The notes: generated by a model not told the origin, from the letters alone. A stretch of 64,000 nucleotides of DNA from Ryuthela nishihirai (GCA_038380435.1 JAWZYU010000005.1:32820001-32884000), one strand, 5' to 3'; positions 43,859 through 55,806 are shown, counted from the stretch's first letter. Made by a program: numbers and translations.

Positions 43859-44477
43859 TTGACAAGAAATTGAGTGAGACTTATCGCCCTATTCTATAGG
43901 TGAAACGGATTATAGACTGTAAATCATTAAATGTCATATAATATATGTAATTTAAGGAAAACCCTGAGAGCCGGAAAATTTATAATATTTAAAACTCTGT
44001 AGTATAATCCAATCCAAACTTTAAAGGTACAAAACTTGTAACTCAAATATCAAATATCATAACTAGTATATTTACATAGAAACCAAGAAACATCATTGAT
44101 ATATCTAAAAATCTTATTTAACCTTCAGCGGTGTATATAACTAGGAAAGCAATGAATAACATTAAAATATCATAAAACCGAAGGAAAAGTCACTGATAAA
44201 CCTGAAACCTCTTATTACCATTTGCCATTTTTAGTATGTAGTTCTTTAAATAAATTAGATTCAAAGTTTAACACAAAACTGGAAATTATTTATTGTTTAC
44301 TTAAGATGTTAAACAAGAATAAATCTACTAACAATATTCGGGATAATCTTTGACACTATTGAATCATTAACTAGCACCTGATACTTTCAAGAACTTAATA
44401 GCTCTTGTACTAAACCTATAATCTTACTAGACAATTAACCTAAGTATGAAACACTGTATCTGAAATATAAATAGAAT
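43859..44477. other. Unannotated AT-rich stretch
   Basis: Nothing recognised. Confidence 0.5.
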
Positions 44478-44489
44478 CAATGACTCAAG

Positions 44490-44878
44490 TGGGGCGGGGG
44501 GGGGGGGCTCAGTCGGTAGCGCCCCAGGCTCTTAATCTGTAGTTCCCAGGTTCGAGTCCCAGCTGGGTCAGCGTTTAGATTTATCTCCGCAAAATTCCCC
44601 GCCCTGCCCACGGTCAGTAGGAGACACCGATGGGCTTGGAAAGGCCGCCGTCCGTCGGATGGGACGTTAAGCCGTGTCTCCGTGTTCGGGAGAGCCATAC
44701 CCTGTGCACGTTAAAGAACACACTGGAGATGCCCTTGACGGGAGGATACCATCTGTCTCCCAACAGCTGTTCCAGGGTCCCCTCCCCCAACCTTCTCTGA
44801 GTCTTCGGGGTCCGTGTGACCTGGTCATTTAGCCCATGGTGTGCAATAAAGTGCCGCTTAGAGGTAAACTACCCAACC
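44490..44878 (+). mobile_element. SINE-A copy, full length
   Basis: An exact 12-bp TSD CAATGACTCAAG (44478-44489, 44879-44890). A G-run of 9 precedes the A box. Confidence 0.94.
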
Positions 44879-44974
44879 CAATGACTCAAGCATTTTGACC
44901 TACGTAGTTAAATCAAATAGTATCATTATGTTCTTCAGAGCTTTGGAACAAATACTTTGAGAACCTCTGTGTTA

Positions 44975-45050
44975 GGAAATGGATAGAAGCCTATCGAAAG
45001 CATCCAGCATGTTGTTTCTTTAACTTGCACAGAGTATGGCTCTCTTTACA
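44975..45050 (-). mobile_element. Diverged SINE-A scrap
   Basis: CATCCAGCATGTTGTTTCTTTAAC and GAGTATGGCTCTC are minus-strand SINE-A body. Confidence 0.55.
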
Positions 45051-45083
45051 TCGCTGTCACCTTTCTCATCAATGGAAGAGGAG

Positions 45084-45469
45084 TTGTTGTTGTTTTACCT
45101 CTGAGCGGCACTTTTTTGCACACCATGGGCTAAATGGCCAGGTCACATGGACCCCGAAGGCTCAGAGAAGGTTGGGGGAGGGGACCCACTGGAACAGCTG
45201 TTGGGAGACAGATGGTAGCCTCCCCTAAAAGCCATCCAGCGTGTTCTTTAACGTGTACAGAGTATGGCTCTCCCGCACACGGGGCCACGGTTTAACGTTC
45301 CCATCCGACGGACGGCGGCCTTTCCAAGCCCATCGGTGTCACCCTACTGACCGTGGGCAGGGCGGGGAATTTTGTGGAGATAAATCTCAACGCTGACCCA
45401 GCTGGGACTCGAACCTGGGAACTACAGATTATGAGCCTGGCGCGCTACCGACTGAGCCACCCCCGCCCC
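45084..45469 (-). mobile_element. SINE-A copy with CAT anticodon
   Basis: An exact 13-bp TSD AATGGAAGAGGAG (45071-45083, 45470-45482). The anticodon region on the minus strand reads GGCTCATAATCTG, where most copies have CTCGTAA; together with 31892-32384 this links the family to tRNA-Met. The tail is a (GTT)n variant. Confidence 0.95.
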
Positions 45470-45482
45470 AATGGAAGAGGAG

Positions 45483-45927
45483 TGGTTAGCGAGAATACCT
45501 AAGATCATGTGCATTGAGGAGGAAGGTTGAGTCATTACTTCTGGTTTTGTTTTTGGCTATTAATCCTTTGATAAGAAATGTTTGTACTCTCATCTTTGTT
45601 TTACGGATAACGGCGTGCATTTAACATCAGATCAACAATGCAAGTAACTGACGTAATTAATTTACTAAACGTACTACTGTTTGCAATGTTTGAATTGCGA
45701 ACAATAAATCTGAATTAATTGCACGTATCTGTTAATTTTATTGCGAAAAGGAAACGATAAAATTGTTAAAAAGATCACGGAGAGAAATGAAAAAAAGATT
45801 TGTGGGATTTTCACGGCTTTTTGTTTAAAACAAAAGAGTTCAGCAATTCAAAGCACCGATTCACCAAAGAGTAACAATGAAGGAAATGTTTTGTGTGCAG
45901 AAAGCATTTTCTTCATTGCAGAAACAT
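45483..45927. other. Unannotated AT-rich stretch
   Basis: Nothing recognised. Confidence 0.45.
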
Positions 45928-46313
45928 GGGGCTGGGGCGGCTCAGTCGGTAGCGCGCCAGGCTCGTAATCTGTAGTTCCCAGGTTCGAGTCCCAGCTGGG
46001 TCAACGTTGAGATTTATCTCCGCAAAATTCCCCGCCCTGCCACGGTCAGTAGGGGACACCGATGGGCTTGGAAAGGTCGCCGTCCGTCGGATGGGACGTT
46101 AAGCCGCGTCCCCGTGTTCGGGAGAGCCATACCCTGTGGACGTTAAAGAACACGCTGGATGGCCTTGATAGGAGGCTACCATCTGTCTCCCAACAACTGT
46201 TCCAGTGGGTCCCCTCCCCCAACCTTCTCTGAGCCTTCGGGGTCCATGTGACCTGGACATTTAGCCCATGGTGTGCAAAAAAGTGCCGCTCAGAGGTAAA
46301 ACAACCCAACCCT
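45928..46313 (+). mobile_element. SINE-A copy, full length
   Basis: GGGGCTGGGGCGGCTCAGTCGG to AAAACAACCCAACCC. No convincing TSD. Confidence 0.92.
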
Positions 46314-46420
46314 TTTGACTGATGTAATCTTCGTCCCAAGCACCTAAACTGATAGCCCTAGAGTTACGAAAAATTGTCTAGTTCCTAGCTCCACGTAAAA
46401 TTCTCCGAGTGTTGATCTAA

Positions 46421-46795
46421 GAGGACGGGAGTGGCTCAGTCGGTAGCGCGCCAAGCTCGTAACCTGCATCTTCCCAAGTTCGAATCCCACCTCGGTCAGC
46501 GTTGAGATTTTTCTCCGCAAAACTCCTCACTCTGCCCTCCGTCAGTAGGGAGCACCTATGGCTTATAAAGGCCGCCGTCCATCGGATGAGATGTTAAGCC
46601 GTGGCGCCGTGTGCGGGAAAATCATACCCTGTGCACGTTGAAGAACACGCTGGATGGCCTTGATGGGAGATTGCCATCCGTATCCTAACAGCTGTCAAGT
46701 GGGTTTCATTCCCCTACTCTGAGTCTTGGGGTCCTTGTAATCTGACCATTTAGCCCTTTGTGTGCACAAAAGTGCCGCTGAGAGGTAACTCTGAG
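46421..46795 (+). mobile_element. SINE-A copy, older variant
   Basis: Head GACGGGAGTGGCTCAGTCGG, B-box variant AAGTTCGAATCCC, single-T GCTGTCAAGTGG. It ends in GAGAGGTAAC without the AACCC tail. Confidence 0.85.
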
Positions 46796-46829
46796 CTAAG
46801 AAATGTTGTTCGGGATTAAAGTACAAAAA

Positions 46830-47890
46830 AAGGATGTTTTTGTAGCATATGATTAAATCATAATCGAGTCATCTCCATTCCAGAGAGTGCAGTGATAGTT
46901 CATTTAATCTCTGTTGATACGATTTGTTACGAAATCCCAATAGCTTGTTTGTAAAAGATCTCTGAACTTGTTCAACAGTTTCAATATCAGACACATCGAT
47001 ATGGGGGTGCATACCGGAGGTGCATATTCTAGAATGTCCGCACATTAAGCGATGAATGCTTTTACAAGGCTGCTTGTGTTACACTTGCTGTAACATTTCA
47101 AAATCATATGCACGATCTGGTTGGCCTTCATAGCAATGAAATTGCAGTGTTGTGAAAAGGATAAGTTGAGAGTTAGGGTGATACCCAAGTTTGTGTCTTT
47201 CACTTTTTTCAATGTCCGAAGAATCAAGGGAAAAGATGTACATTAATGCAAGACTAGTTTTACCCTTCGAGATAGGTAGAGCATTCCAGTGTGCAATTTT
47301 TCGCACGCCTACTGATCTAAGGGACCTAGGTTCGAACCCCGGGTAAGGCATGGCTGTCTGTGTCGTTTTCCTGCTGAGGGCTGCCATCCTCTCAGACCTT
47401 CTACTATGGCATATAAACTGACAGACTCCTGTCAGACCTCTGTGGCAAGCAGCTGCTTGAGGGGATATTTATTTTATTTTTTTTTTTCCTGAAATGAGTG
47501 ATGGTCCTCAAGAGTTCGAAAGAGTAGTGTAGAATCTGACATCGTCAGTAGAGACAAAACTGGCAACAGGCCTTAAAATAGAGGGAATTTCACTAGAGGT
47601 GAAAATAACGAAAAACAATGCACCTAAAACAGAGCCTTGTACCATACCACTAGCAACACGTTTAAGGTGACAATATGTTGCTGATTTTAATCTGTCGAGT
47701 GCCAGTTGAAAATAAGGCGATAATTACACGCATTTTACTGGGAATACAGTAATTTAATTTAAAGCTTTTCAAAGCTCTTTTAAAGCTTTTAAGCTTTTCG
47801 AAGGCTTTTTCAAAGTCAAGAAAGATGTTCCCTGTAACTATCGTGCAGCAAAAAGGGCTTCTCGGCAGTAGCGAAAAGTAAATCACATCG
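46830..47890 (-). pseudogene. CR1/Jockey-like reverse transcriptase, decayed
   Basis: Read leftward from 47890: NIFLDFEKAFEKL (first catalytic Asp motif), then MVQGSVLGALFFVIF (motif B) and STDDVRFYTTL (the DD box with Tyr-Ala changed to Ser-Thr). After a SINE-B insertion come KDTNLGITLTLNLSFSQHCN, KANQIVHMILKCY, ILEYAPPVCTPIS, KLLNKFRDLLQ and NYHCTLWNGDDSIMI. The LG-I/V-T, ILEYASPVW and LEKVQR-type motifs are the thumb and tail of LINE reverse transcriptases. Several frame changes and stops. It is a different copy and sequence from the LINE at 6830-10600. Confidence 0.85.
47301..47488 (+). mobile_element. SINE-B copy inside the RT pseudogene
   Basis: 5'-truncated within the tRNA-like head (starts near CCTACTGATCTAAGGGACC). 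B-box variant GGTTCGAACCCC; tail ATATTTATTTTATTTTTT. Confidence 0.9.
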
Positions 47891-49024
47891 TATAAAAGCC
47901 CGAGGTGTTGAATTATCTCCAGTTTTTTTTATCGTTTCTTATCATTTATGTTTTATGTATTCATTTCTCTCCCCTTGTAATTACGCTTCTGTGAACCGTC
48001 AAGATTTTTGCTGCCGGACATCATACAACTTTTGCAACCCAAATGGACCCCTCACTGCATTATGTTATCTGATAAGGAAAAAAGATTAGAGATGGCCTGT
48101 CCTTCGTACAGACTCAAACTCTGGCTTTCGTCAGAAATGACTAGAAGCATCTCTTCTCTCCCATCTTTTTTCTCAGATGCAGTTTTTTCCCCTCCTGCTG
48201 ATGAAGATGAGCGACAGTGTACGGAGACGTCAGTTCCGCGAGTTGATCTTGTGTTTCATTGACTACAAATCGCGCATAAAGCTGTTCGTGCGCTTCTTTC
48301 TTATTGGCGAGAAGAAGCTAGCGAGGTTTTAGCCGAGCTCCTCCGTCGCAGTTCCACCTGAACAGTGTGGCTGACGTTTGCGCTTGGTGAGCGCTTAGTC
48401 GACACTCATCAATCATCATCTGTCTCGAGCAGCAGGGCGTCGGTGTTTGGTGAGCTGTTGGAGCCATGAATTATTCGCCTCGGTCGTCTCTCCGCCTCCG
48501 TTATCAACTGCTATCGCTGTTTACATCCCAACTTCCTAAAATACAGTCAAACTCTTATCTGGATTATAGCGTGTGACATTCTCTAAAAGAGAATTCAAAC
48601 GCTGTAAGAAATAGCTGGGTTGTTCGCTGGAAATATAGAATTTAAAGGAAATCAAAAGCGCTTCTTGTTTTCTTTGCCGTCGCTCTCTGATGCGATTTTT
48701 TCTTTTTTCTTGCTCGGTAAGGAAGAGAAGGGCCTTCGAACGATGCTTTTTTACATTTTAAATTGTTAGAAATAGAGATTTGATTGCATGTGCCGTTCCC
48801 TGATTTGAGGGGCCGATCTATCTTTAGAATGAGAACGTGAATCGATTGGAGTCGACAGGCCAAAGAATTCAAATGTGTATCGCTCAAAATGGCTCAATTA
48901 TTCGGGTGCATCTTTCGTTTCGTCGCATCCTCTACTAATGGGCCAATTCTTTCGTTCATTTCGTCTCCATTCCACTAGTTGGTTGTCTTCTCTTCTGAAA
49001 GGGAGAGCGAGAAGGAGCACGTGG
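47891..49024. other. 1.1 kb without recognised element
   Basis: Includes a G+C-richer part at about 48160-48540. No recognisable protein motif on either strand. Confidence 0.5.
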
Positions 49025-49173
49025 TAGCACGCCAGCTCCTGACCCTGAGATTCGCAAGTTCGGGTCCCAGTTCTGACAGTACCAGTCTCTCATCTCAGAT
49101 CCACAGGTTCGAATCCCAATTGTTCCCAGCAGGCCTTCTGACCCGATTTTCGTAGGTTCGAATCTCGATTGTA

Positions 49174-49386
49174 CAGTCGCTCAAAAAAGTATCCGAACAC
49201 TACGGTTGATTACAAAATTCAGAAAAAATATCTGGCAACGATTTTTTTAGAAGTTAGTGATCTGGCAACCTTCTGTCACGTGACACGAAGGTTGCCAGAT
49301 TACTAATTTCTAAAAAAATCGATGCCAGATATTTTTTCAGAATTTTGTAATCAACCGTAGTGTTCGGATACTTTTTTGAGCGACTG
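49174..49386. mobile_element. Palindromic MITE (TA-flanked)
   Basis: CAGTCGCTCAAAAAAGTATCC and its complement GGATACTTTTTTGAGCGACTG, flanked by TA on both sides. The arms (~105 bp) are nearly perfect to a centre at CACGTGACACG. It is a clean insertion into one unit of the tandem array. Confidence 0.95.
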
Positions 49387-49612
49387 TACCAGCACATCTT
49401 CTGATTTGAGATTGGCAGGTTTGAGTCCAATTTATGCCATACTTCTCTTGATCGCAGGTTTACACTTTACCGTTTCAATTCTGTCAGTACTCTCTCCCAA
49501 CCTGAAATTCGTGAGTTCGAATCCCATTCTTGCCAGTACGTCTTCTGATCAGACGTTCCCAGTTTCAGGGCCGAATTTTATCATAACTAATCTCCTGACC
49601 TGTGATTCGCGG

Positions 49613-50243
49613 GTTGGATTGTTTTATCTCTGAGCGGCCCTTTTTTGCACACAATGGGCTAAATGGCCATGCCACCAGAACGCCGAGCTTGCCAGTCTCC
49701 TAATCTGCAATTCCCAGGTTCGAGTCCCACCAGAGTCAGCGTTGAAGGAGAAGCCGGAGAAGGTTTGAGGAATGGGACCCACTGGACAGCTGTCAGGAGA
49801 TAGATGGTAACCTCCCATCAGGGACATCCAGCGTGTTCTTTAATAAGCACATGGCCGAGTGGTTAGCGCGCTTGGCTACAGATCTAAGGGACCTGGGTTC
49901 GAGCCCCGGATAAGGCATGGTTGTATGTGTTGTTTTTCTGCTGAGGTCCTGCCATCCTCCCAGATCTTCTACTTTAGCATATAAACTGACAGGCTCCTGT
50001 CAGACCTCTGTGGCAAGCAGCTGCTTGAGGGAATATTTGTTTTTTATTTATAGTTCTACAGCACACGGGGCCGTGGCTTAGCGTCCCATCCGAAGGACAA
50101 CTTCTTTCCCAAGGCCTACTGTCCTAGGGTAGGGTGAGAAGTTTTGCGGAGATAAATCTCAACACTGTCTTTCCAGGTGGGACTCGAACCTGGGAAATAT
50201 TGATCACGAGCCTGGAACACTACCGACTGAGTCACACCGCCCT
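49613..50243 (-). mobile_element. SINE-A copy, split by SINE-B and with an inverted patch
   Basis: Minus SINE-A 3' end at 49613-49675. Then a plus-oriented SINE-A head patch (CCCAGGTTCGAGTCCCACC, 49685-49745), more minus body to 49846, the SINE-B, and finally the minus head half (50056-50243, GGGACTCGAACCTGGG). The inverted patch is another local strand switch. Confidence 0.82.
49847..50053 (+). mobile_element. SINE-B copy inserted in SINE-A
   Basis: CATGGCCGAGTGGTTAGCGCG to GAGGGAATATTTGTTTTTTATT; B box GGTTCGAGCCCC. Confidence 0.92.
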
Positions 50244-50444
50244 TGTAGTTAGTTGTGTCAGTACATCTCATGACCTGAGATTTGCAGCTTCGAGTCCTAT
50301 AGAGTTTGCAGAGACTTGAACCTGGAAAATATAGATTGCGATTCTGGTGTTAAGCCTACTGCGCTACTGCGGGCGCTAGAAAATGTATTACAAGAACTAT
50401 GCTTCGGATTCTTAGTCAGATAAGGATGTTTCTAGAGCAGTGGT

Positions 50445-50812
50445 TTTTTTTACTTCTGAGCGGCACTTTTTTGCACACAATGGGTAAATGGCCAGGTCAC
50501 AAAGACTCCTAGGGCTCAGAGAAGGCTAGAAGAGGAAACCCATCCGATAGTTGTTAAGAAGCAGATTGTAGCCTCAAGGCCATCCGAAGTGTTCTTTAAC
50601 GTGCATAGTGTATGTCTCAGCTACACATGGAGCCACGGCTTGACGTCCCATCCGACGGACGGTTGCCTTTACGAGCCCATCGAGTCCCCTTCTGATCGCG
50701 GTCAGGGTGGGGAGTTTTGCAGAGGTAAATCTCAACGCTGGCCCAGGTGAAACTCGAACCTGGAAATTGCAGATTACGAACTTGGCACTCTACCGACTGA
50801 GCTCCCCCCCCC
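50445..50812 (-). mobile_element. SINE-A copy, older variant
   Basis: TTTTTTACTTCTGAGCGGC to CCGACTGAGCTCCCCCCCC. Several small deletions; B-box complement AACTCGAACC. Confidence 0.85.
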
Positions 50813-50884
50813 CCACACACACCTCACCCCACCCGAGCATTGGTTCTCAGGAGATATATTCTAGTGGCAACATTAAATAAGCAA

Positions 50885-51078
50885 TAATTAAATCCTCAAG
50901 CAGCTGCTTGTCACAGAGATCTGACACAAACTTGCCAGTTTATACGCCATAGTAGAAGGTCTGTGATGATGGCTGGACCTCAGCAGAAAAGAAACACGAA
51001 TATCCATGCCTTACCCAGGGCTCGAACTCAGTCCCCTTTAATCAGTAGCCAACCACGCTAACCACTCGGCCACTGGAA
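50885..51078 (-). mobile_element. SINE-B copy, diverged
   Basis: AATCCTCAAGCAGCTGCTTG, TTATACGCCATAGTAGAAGG, and TAACCACTCGGCCACTGG at the head end. Confidence 0.88.
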
Positions 51079-51239
51079 GTAAAATTAAATAAAATGATCT
51101 TTCAGGAATGTGTGTGTGATATTCCAAAAAGAAAACAATTTTTTTGAAATCATAAAAGCGTTCAGTTTCAATTTTTAACACATAATAATTAATCATCATG
51201 AAATATGTACAAATGTGAACTACCACCATATTTTCTGCT

Positions 51240-51533
51240 CCTCAAAACTCCATTTTCTGACCTCAGTCAGTGGAAAGAACCGTTGGGTTTGGAGAGACTG
51301 CCGTCCGTCGGATGGGATGTAAAGCAGTAGCCGTGTGCGGGAGAACCATACTCTCTGCGTACGTTAAAAAACATGCTGGATAGCCATGACAGCAGGTACT
51401 ATCTGTCTCCTAACATCTGCCCAATGGCTTCCCTTCCCCCCAACGTTTTCTGACCCCTCGGGGTCCTTGTGACCTGGTCGTTTAGTCCATTGTGTGCAAA
51501 AAAAGTGCGGCTCAGCGGTAACCAAACCCAACC
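51240..51533 (+). mobile_element. SINE-A copy, older, truncated head
   Basis: CTCCTCAAAACTCCATTTTC through AGCGGTAACCAAACCCAACC; lacks the tRNA-like part. Confidence 0.8.
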
Positions 51534-52319
51534 ATTTTTTACGGCTTTGTATCAGAGAAGTTTTTTATAATAAAATAACGAATCGTTTAAGTTCGAATTT
51601 ATATTGATGCGCTTATCTGAAAGAGCCCTTTTTGCTGAGAATCTCTATGATAAATAAAAAATATTATTAATACTTTTTTATTTTAATTATCGAAATTTTC
51701 TCGTGGCTGTACTTGAGAACCACTCTTCTAGAACCTTCTTTCACATTTGCATACTCAATTTTTTTTATAGTATATATTTTTAACCGTATTTTCTTACGAT
51801 ACAATTAACTACTTAGGAAAGGTCGATTAATTACTATTAATTATAATTAATTAATAATAGGAATTATTGATTAATTATTTATGTAGTATAAAATGTTATT
51901 AGAAGCTCTATTGTAACTTTTTTTTTTCGAATTTCTTTAATAACAAGATTTTTTTGATAATTTATTAAATTATACAGCAGTGTTTTTTTTATCTTTTCCT
52001 CTATTTGATTAAAATTTTCAGAATTTAAAAGTAAATACTGAATTGCGGTCTTGGATTTTTTTGCCTTGAGTAATTTTAGACTTGCAGCTGATATCGTAAA
52101 ATATCTTAAAATAACTATTCACTTGTAATTTGTAGAATGAATACACGTAATTTAGTGGTTTTCAGTAAGGTGCAGTGAATTCAATAAATAATAGATTATA
52201 TTTTTGAGCAACGGAAGATTGAACAATTTAAGTTTTCTTCATTTTTTTGATACCAGTCAGCCATAAATCGTCAATGAGAAATACATATATGTGTCTTTGA
52301 ATCAAATCAGTGTCGCATG
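51534..52319. other. Very AT-rich stretch
   Basis: Poly-T runs and TTAAT-rich sequence (for example 51830-51880). No gene recognised. Confidence 0.5.
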
Positions 52320-52550
52320 GGCCAGCGTTGAGATTTATCTCCGCAAAACTCTCCGCTCTGCCCACGGTCACCAATGGGCTTGGAAAGGTCGCCATACGTC
52401 GGATGGGACGTTAAGCTGTGGCCCCGTGTGTTGGAGAGCCACACCCTGTGCACGTTAAAGAACACGCTGGATGGCCTCGTAATGAACACGCTGGATAGCT
52501 TGAAAACAGCTTGGGAGATAGATGGAGGCTACCATCCATCTCCCAAGATT
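52320..52550 (+). mobile_element. SINE-A fragment ending in a hairpin
   Basis: GGGCCAGCGTTGAGATTTATC to GAACACGCTGG. That last motif is then repeated, and the copy ends in an imperfect hairpin CTTGGGAGATAGATGG/CCATCCATCTCCCAAG (about 52509-52547). Confidence 0.8.
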
Positions 52551-52553
52551 TTT

Positions 52554-52937
52554 GGGGCGAGGGTGGCTCAGTCGGTAGTGCGCCAGGCTCGTAATCTGTA
52601 GTTCCCAGGTTCGAGTCCCAGCTGGGTCAGCGTTGAGATTTATCTCCGCAAAATTCCCCGCCCTGCCCACGGTCAGTACGGGACACCGATGGGCTTGGAC
52701 AAGGCCGCCGTCCGTCGGATGGGACGTTAAGCCGTGGCCCCGTGTGCGGGAGAGCCATACCCTGTGCACGTTAAAGAACACGCTGGATGGCCTTGACGGG
52801 AGGCTACCATCTGTCTCCCAACAGCTGTTCCAGTGGGTCCCCTCCCCCAAACTTCTCTGAGCCTTCGGGGTCCATGTGACCTGGCCATTTAGCCCATGGT
52901 GTGCAAAAAAGTGCAGCTCAGAGGTAAAACAACCCAA
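52554..52937 (+). mobile_element. SINE-A copy, full length
   Basis: An exact 12-bp TSD CCCAAGATTTTT (52542-52553, 52938-52949). It inserted at the end of the older fragment. Confidence 0.94.
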
Positions 52938-52949
52938 CCCAAGATTTTT

Positions 52950-54185
52950 GTTTAAACTAATTTTCCTGCGTTTATTAAATACTTTTTTGCTCTTGTTAAC
53001 TATTTTTCTGCTTTATTAAATACTTTTATGTTCCCGTTAACTACTTTTCTACTCTCAAATACTTTTTTCTGTTCTTGTTAACTATTTTTCTACCTCCATC
53101 AAATATTTTTCTGTTCTTGTTAACTACTTTTCTGCTCTCAAATACTTTTTTCTGTTTTTGTTAGTAACTGTTCTGTTCATATTAAAACTTTTCTACTTCC
53201 ATTAAATACTTTCTGTTAACTGCTTTTCTTCTTTATTAAATACTTTTATGTTCCCGTTAACTACTGTTCTTATTAAATATTTTTATTTTCTTGTTAACTA
53301 CTTTTCTACTTCCATCATACATTTTTCTGTTCTTGTTAACACCTTTTCTGTTAATGTTAAAGCTATTTTACTTTCATTAAATACTTTTCCTGTATTTATT
53401 ACATACTTTTGTGTTCTTGTTAACTACTTTTCTGCCCTTATTAAATACTTTTTCTTTTCTTGTTAACAACTTTTTCTGTTTTTGTTAAAAACTTTTTTAC
53501 TTTCATTAAATACTTTTTTGTTAACAATTTTTCTGCTTTTATTAAATGCTTTTTTTTTTCTCGTTAACTACTTTTTTACTTTATAAAATACTTTCTGCTC
53601 TTGATAACTTCTTTACTGCTCTTATTAAATACTTTTCGCTTCTTGTTAATAATGTTTCTACTTTCATTAAATACTTTCTGTTCTTGTTAACTACTGTTCT
53701 ACTGCCTTCAAACACTTCTCTGTTCTTGTTAACTACTTTTCTGCTCTTATTAAATACTTTTCTGTTGTTGTCATCTAATTTTCTACTTTCATTAAACACT
53801 TTTCTGTTCTTGTTAACTACTTTTCTGCTCTTATTAAATACTTTTCTGTTGTTGTCATCTAATTTTCTACTTTCATTAAACACTTTTCTGTTCTTGTTAA
53901 CTACTTTTCTGCTCTTATTAAATACTTTTCTGTTGTTGTCATCTAATTTTCTACTTTCATTAAACACTTTTCTGTTTCTGTTAACTGATTTCTACTCTTA
54001 TTAAATATTTTCTGTTTTTTTTAACTGCTTTCGTATTTTTATTTGATACTTTTTTTTGTTCTTAACTACTTTTCCACTTTCATTAAACACTTTCTGTTCT
54101 TATTAACTTCTTTTATGCTTTTATTAAATAATTTTCTGTTCTCGTCAAATGATTTTCTATTCTTCATAAATACTTTCTATTTTTT
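52950..54185 (+). repeat. T-rich ~42-bp minisatellite with 84-bp dimers
   Basis: Alternating half-units of the types CTTGTTAACTACTTTTCTGC and TTATTAAATACTTTTCTG. At 53761-53995 an 84-bp dimer repeats three times almost exactly (the TCTGTTGTTGTCATC marker at 53761, 53845 and 53929). The 84-bp period is divisible by 3, which explains open frames on both strands. Confidence 0.93.
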
Positions 54186-55795
54186 TTAACACTATTCATT
54201 TCAAAAGCCAATCTTTTGAGAACAGAAATAGCAGATTCCATATGCTCTAATGTGATAACAGCAAGTGAATATTTATATCGAACAAAATCGAAACTGCTCT
54301 AAAATCATCTATCTTCTGATTGAAGCTGTTTTGTTGCGAATGAGAAAGTAAAAGCAGCCATACATACAGAGCCCCCCCCCCCTGAAAAAGTTGATCAGCA
54401 CGTGTACTTCCTGCCTGTCATATTTGCTAGCACATTTCCTCTGCCAACGCTTCGTCTTACAGTGCACTGCGTAAAAATTCCTCTCGTAATTGATAGGAAA
54501 ATCGCTGCCCTCTGACATATATTGTTCGCAGATGAACAGCCGGAAGAGTTATGACCCCAGAGTAGGAGTCAAAGGTCGTCAGTGGACATAACGAGGACAC
54601 GAGAGTTAATGGTGGATGGCGTGATTAAGGTGTGTAGTCCTCTCGGTGGCTTTATGGGCTGAGCTAATCATGCCTCTTGTCTCGGAGTACTACCCGGCGA
54701 GAGGGTGGCGAGAGGGTGGCGGGGTGGGTGCTCGACGCCCTAATGAGACGTTCCTTCCACGGGCAAAGGAACTCAGTGCAGCTATGGCTGTCTGCCATTA
54801 TTTGTTGTGACTGATGAGAGACAAGGCAGCTCTCTGCGCTAACAACACGCCTTACCGGCTCATCACTCAACTCCTGACACTGACGTTTTCATTCCTGGAC
54901 AAACCGAAATGGAGCATTGAGAATTCTCCTCCCAACCCAGAGCTGACTTCACTTTTCTTCGGAGACCGTTTTGCTTACAGCTTACAATGGCTGCTGCCGA
55001 GTTTTGCCTGTCTCTTCCCACTTGACTGAGAGATAATAATGTCATGCAATATATTGAACGGATGTTCTCATAAGACCAACGAGATAGTCTCCCGCTCCGG
55101 GTTTTTCTCTTGCCGATCCGATAGCTGCTCGGCCATAACACCCTAAGTGCATTGTGTTGTTCATTTGACTCTGTCTTTGCTGATCTATGGCGATTCCGCT
55201 CCGCTACCCTCAAGGCAGAAAGGGAGGGGGGGATCGCGAGCACACACACACTTTATTGAACTTCCTTGGACATGGAACGGGACTGTTGCACTTTGCTGTG
55301 ATTGCATGGGCTTTGGCAGTCCAATTTCAGAACGTGCACTTGCGCTTAGCACATAAATATTCCGCCTCGTCTGGCTTTCAGTCTAGTAGTTTCACAAACA
55401 GTCAGAAGAATCCGGTGGAAGGTCTTTCGGAACAAGTCTGTGCTGGCGGCATCGTCTCGAAGGGTGAAACTCGATGCCAAATGGCTCCGTCAGTTTTAAT
55501 GTAAACTAGATAGATGCAAATGCCCTTCGCAGGAAGCGGCAGAACTTTCTCGGAAGAACAAATGGGAAAATAAATTGTAAGCGAAGCAGTGTTTTGTTGA
55601 AAGGTTTTGATCTAACTCCAGTGCGAAGTGCTTCGCTGCAGTCTGCGGCCTAGATAATTAATTCATTACATTAAAATGTCTGCCGAAGTCGGCAGGAATG
55701 CTGAAATTATCTGAATACTTCAGGCCTAAGATACGACATTATTTATTTTTATTAACGTAGTGGTTGAATTATAAGCGAAGTGAACGTACAGTGGA
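54186..55795. other. 1.6 kb without recognised element
   Basis: The longest SINE-free, more G+C-balanced stretch in the second half (54540-55500). Several overlapping open frames of 70-130 codons on both strands, none with recognisable motifs. If a host exon or regulatory region exists in this window, this is a plausible place, but nothing shows it. Confidence 0.45.
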
Positions 55796-55806
55796 AATTA
55801 CACACT

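Larger units (their letters stand above)
49025..50305 (+). repeat. ~48-bp tandem array with tRNA B-box-like motifs
   Basis: A degenerate tandem repeat with consensus roughly CCAGTACNTCTTCTGACCTG, AGATTCGCAGGTTCGAATCC and CATTNTTG. B-box-like cores start at 49058, 49107, 49156, 49419, 49472 (weak), 49515, 49562 (weak), 49613 (cut by SINE-A) and 50288. Adjacent spacings are 49, 49, 48 (after removing the MITE), 53, 43, 47 and 51. Several cores match GTTCGAATCC exactly (49107, 49515) or nearly. It is invaded by a MITE (49174-49386), a SINE-A (49613-50243) and a SINE-B within that. It ends beside a tRNA-like minus fragment (50310-50380). Confidence 0.8.

Noticed and set aside
53546..54004. 152-codon Leu/Phe-rich membrane-like ORF and its 128-codon antisense Asn/Lys-rich ORF
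   Set aside because: Both come from the T-rich minisatellite, whose 84-bp period is divisible by 3, so frames are open on both strands for trivial reasons.
54863..55504. Host exons in the G+C-balanced region near 55 kb
   Set aside because: Several overlapping frames on both strands of similar length and no recognisable domain. I cannot choose one, so none is called.
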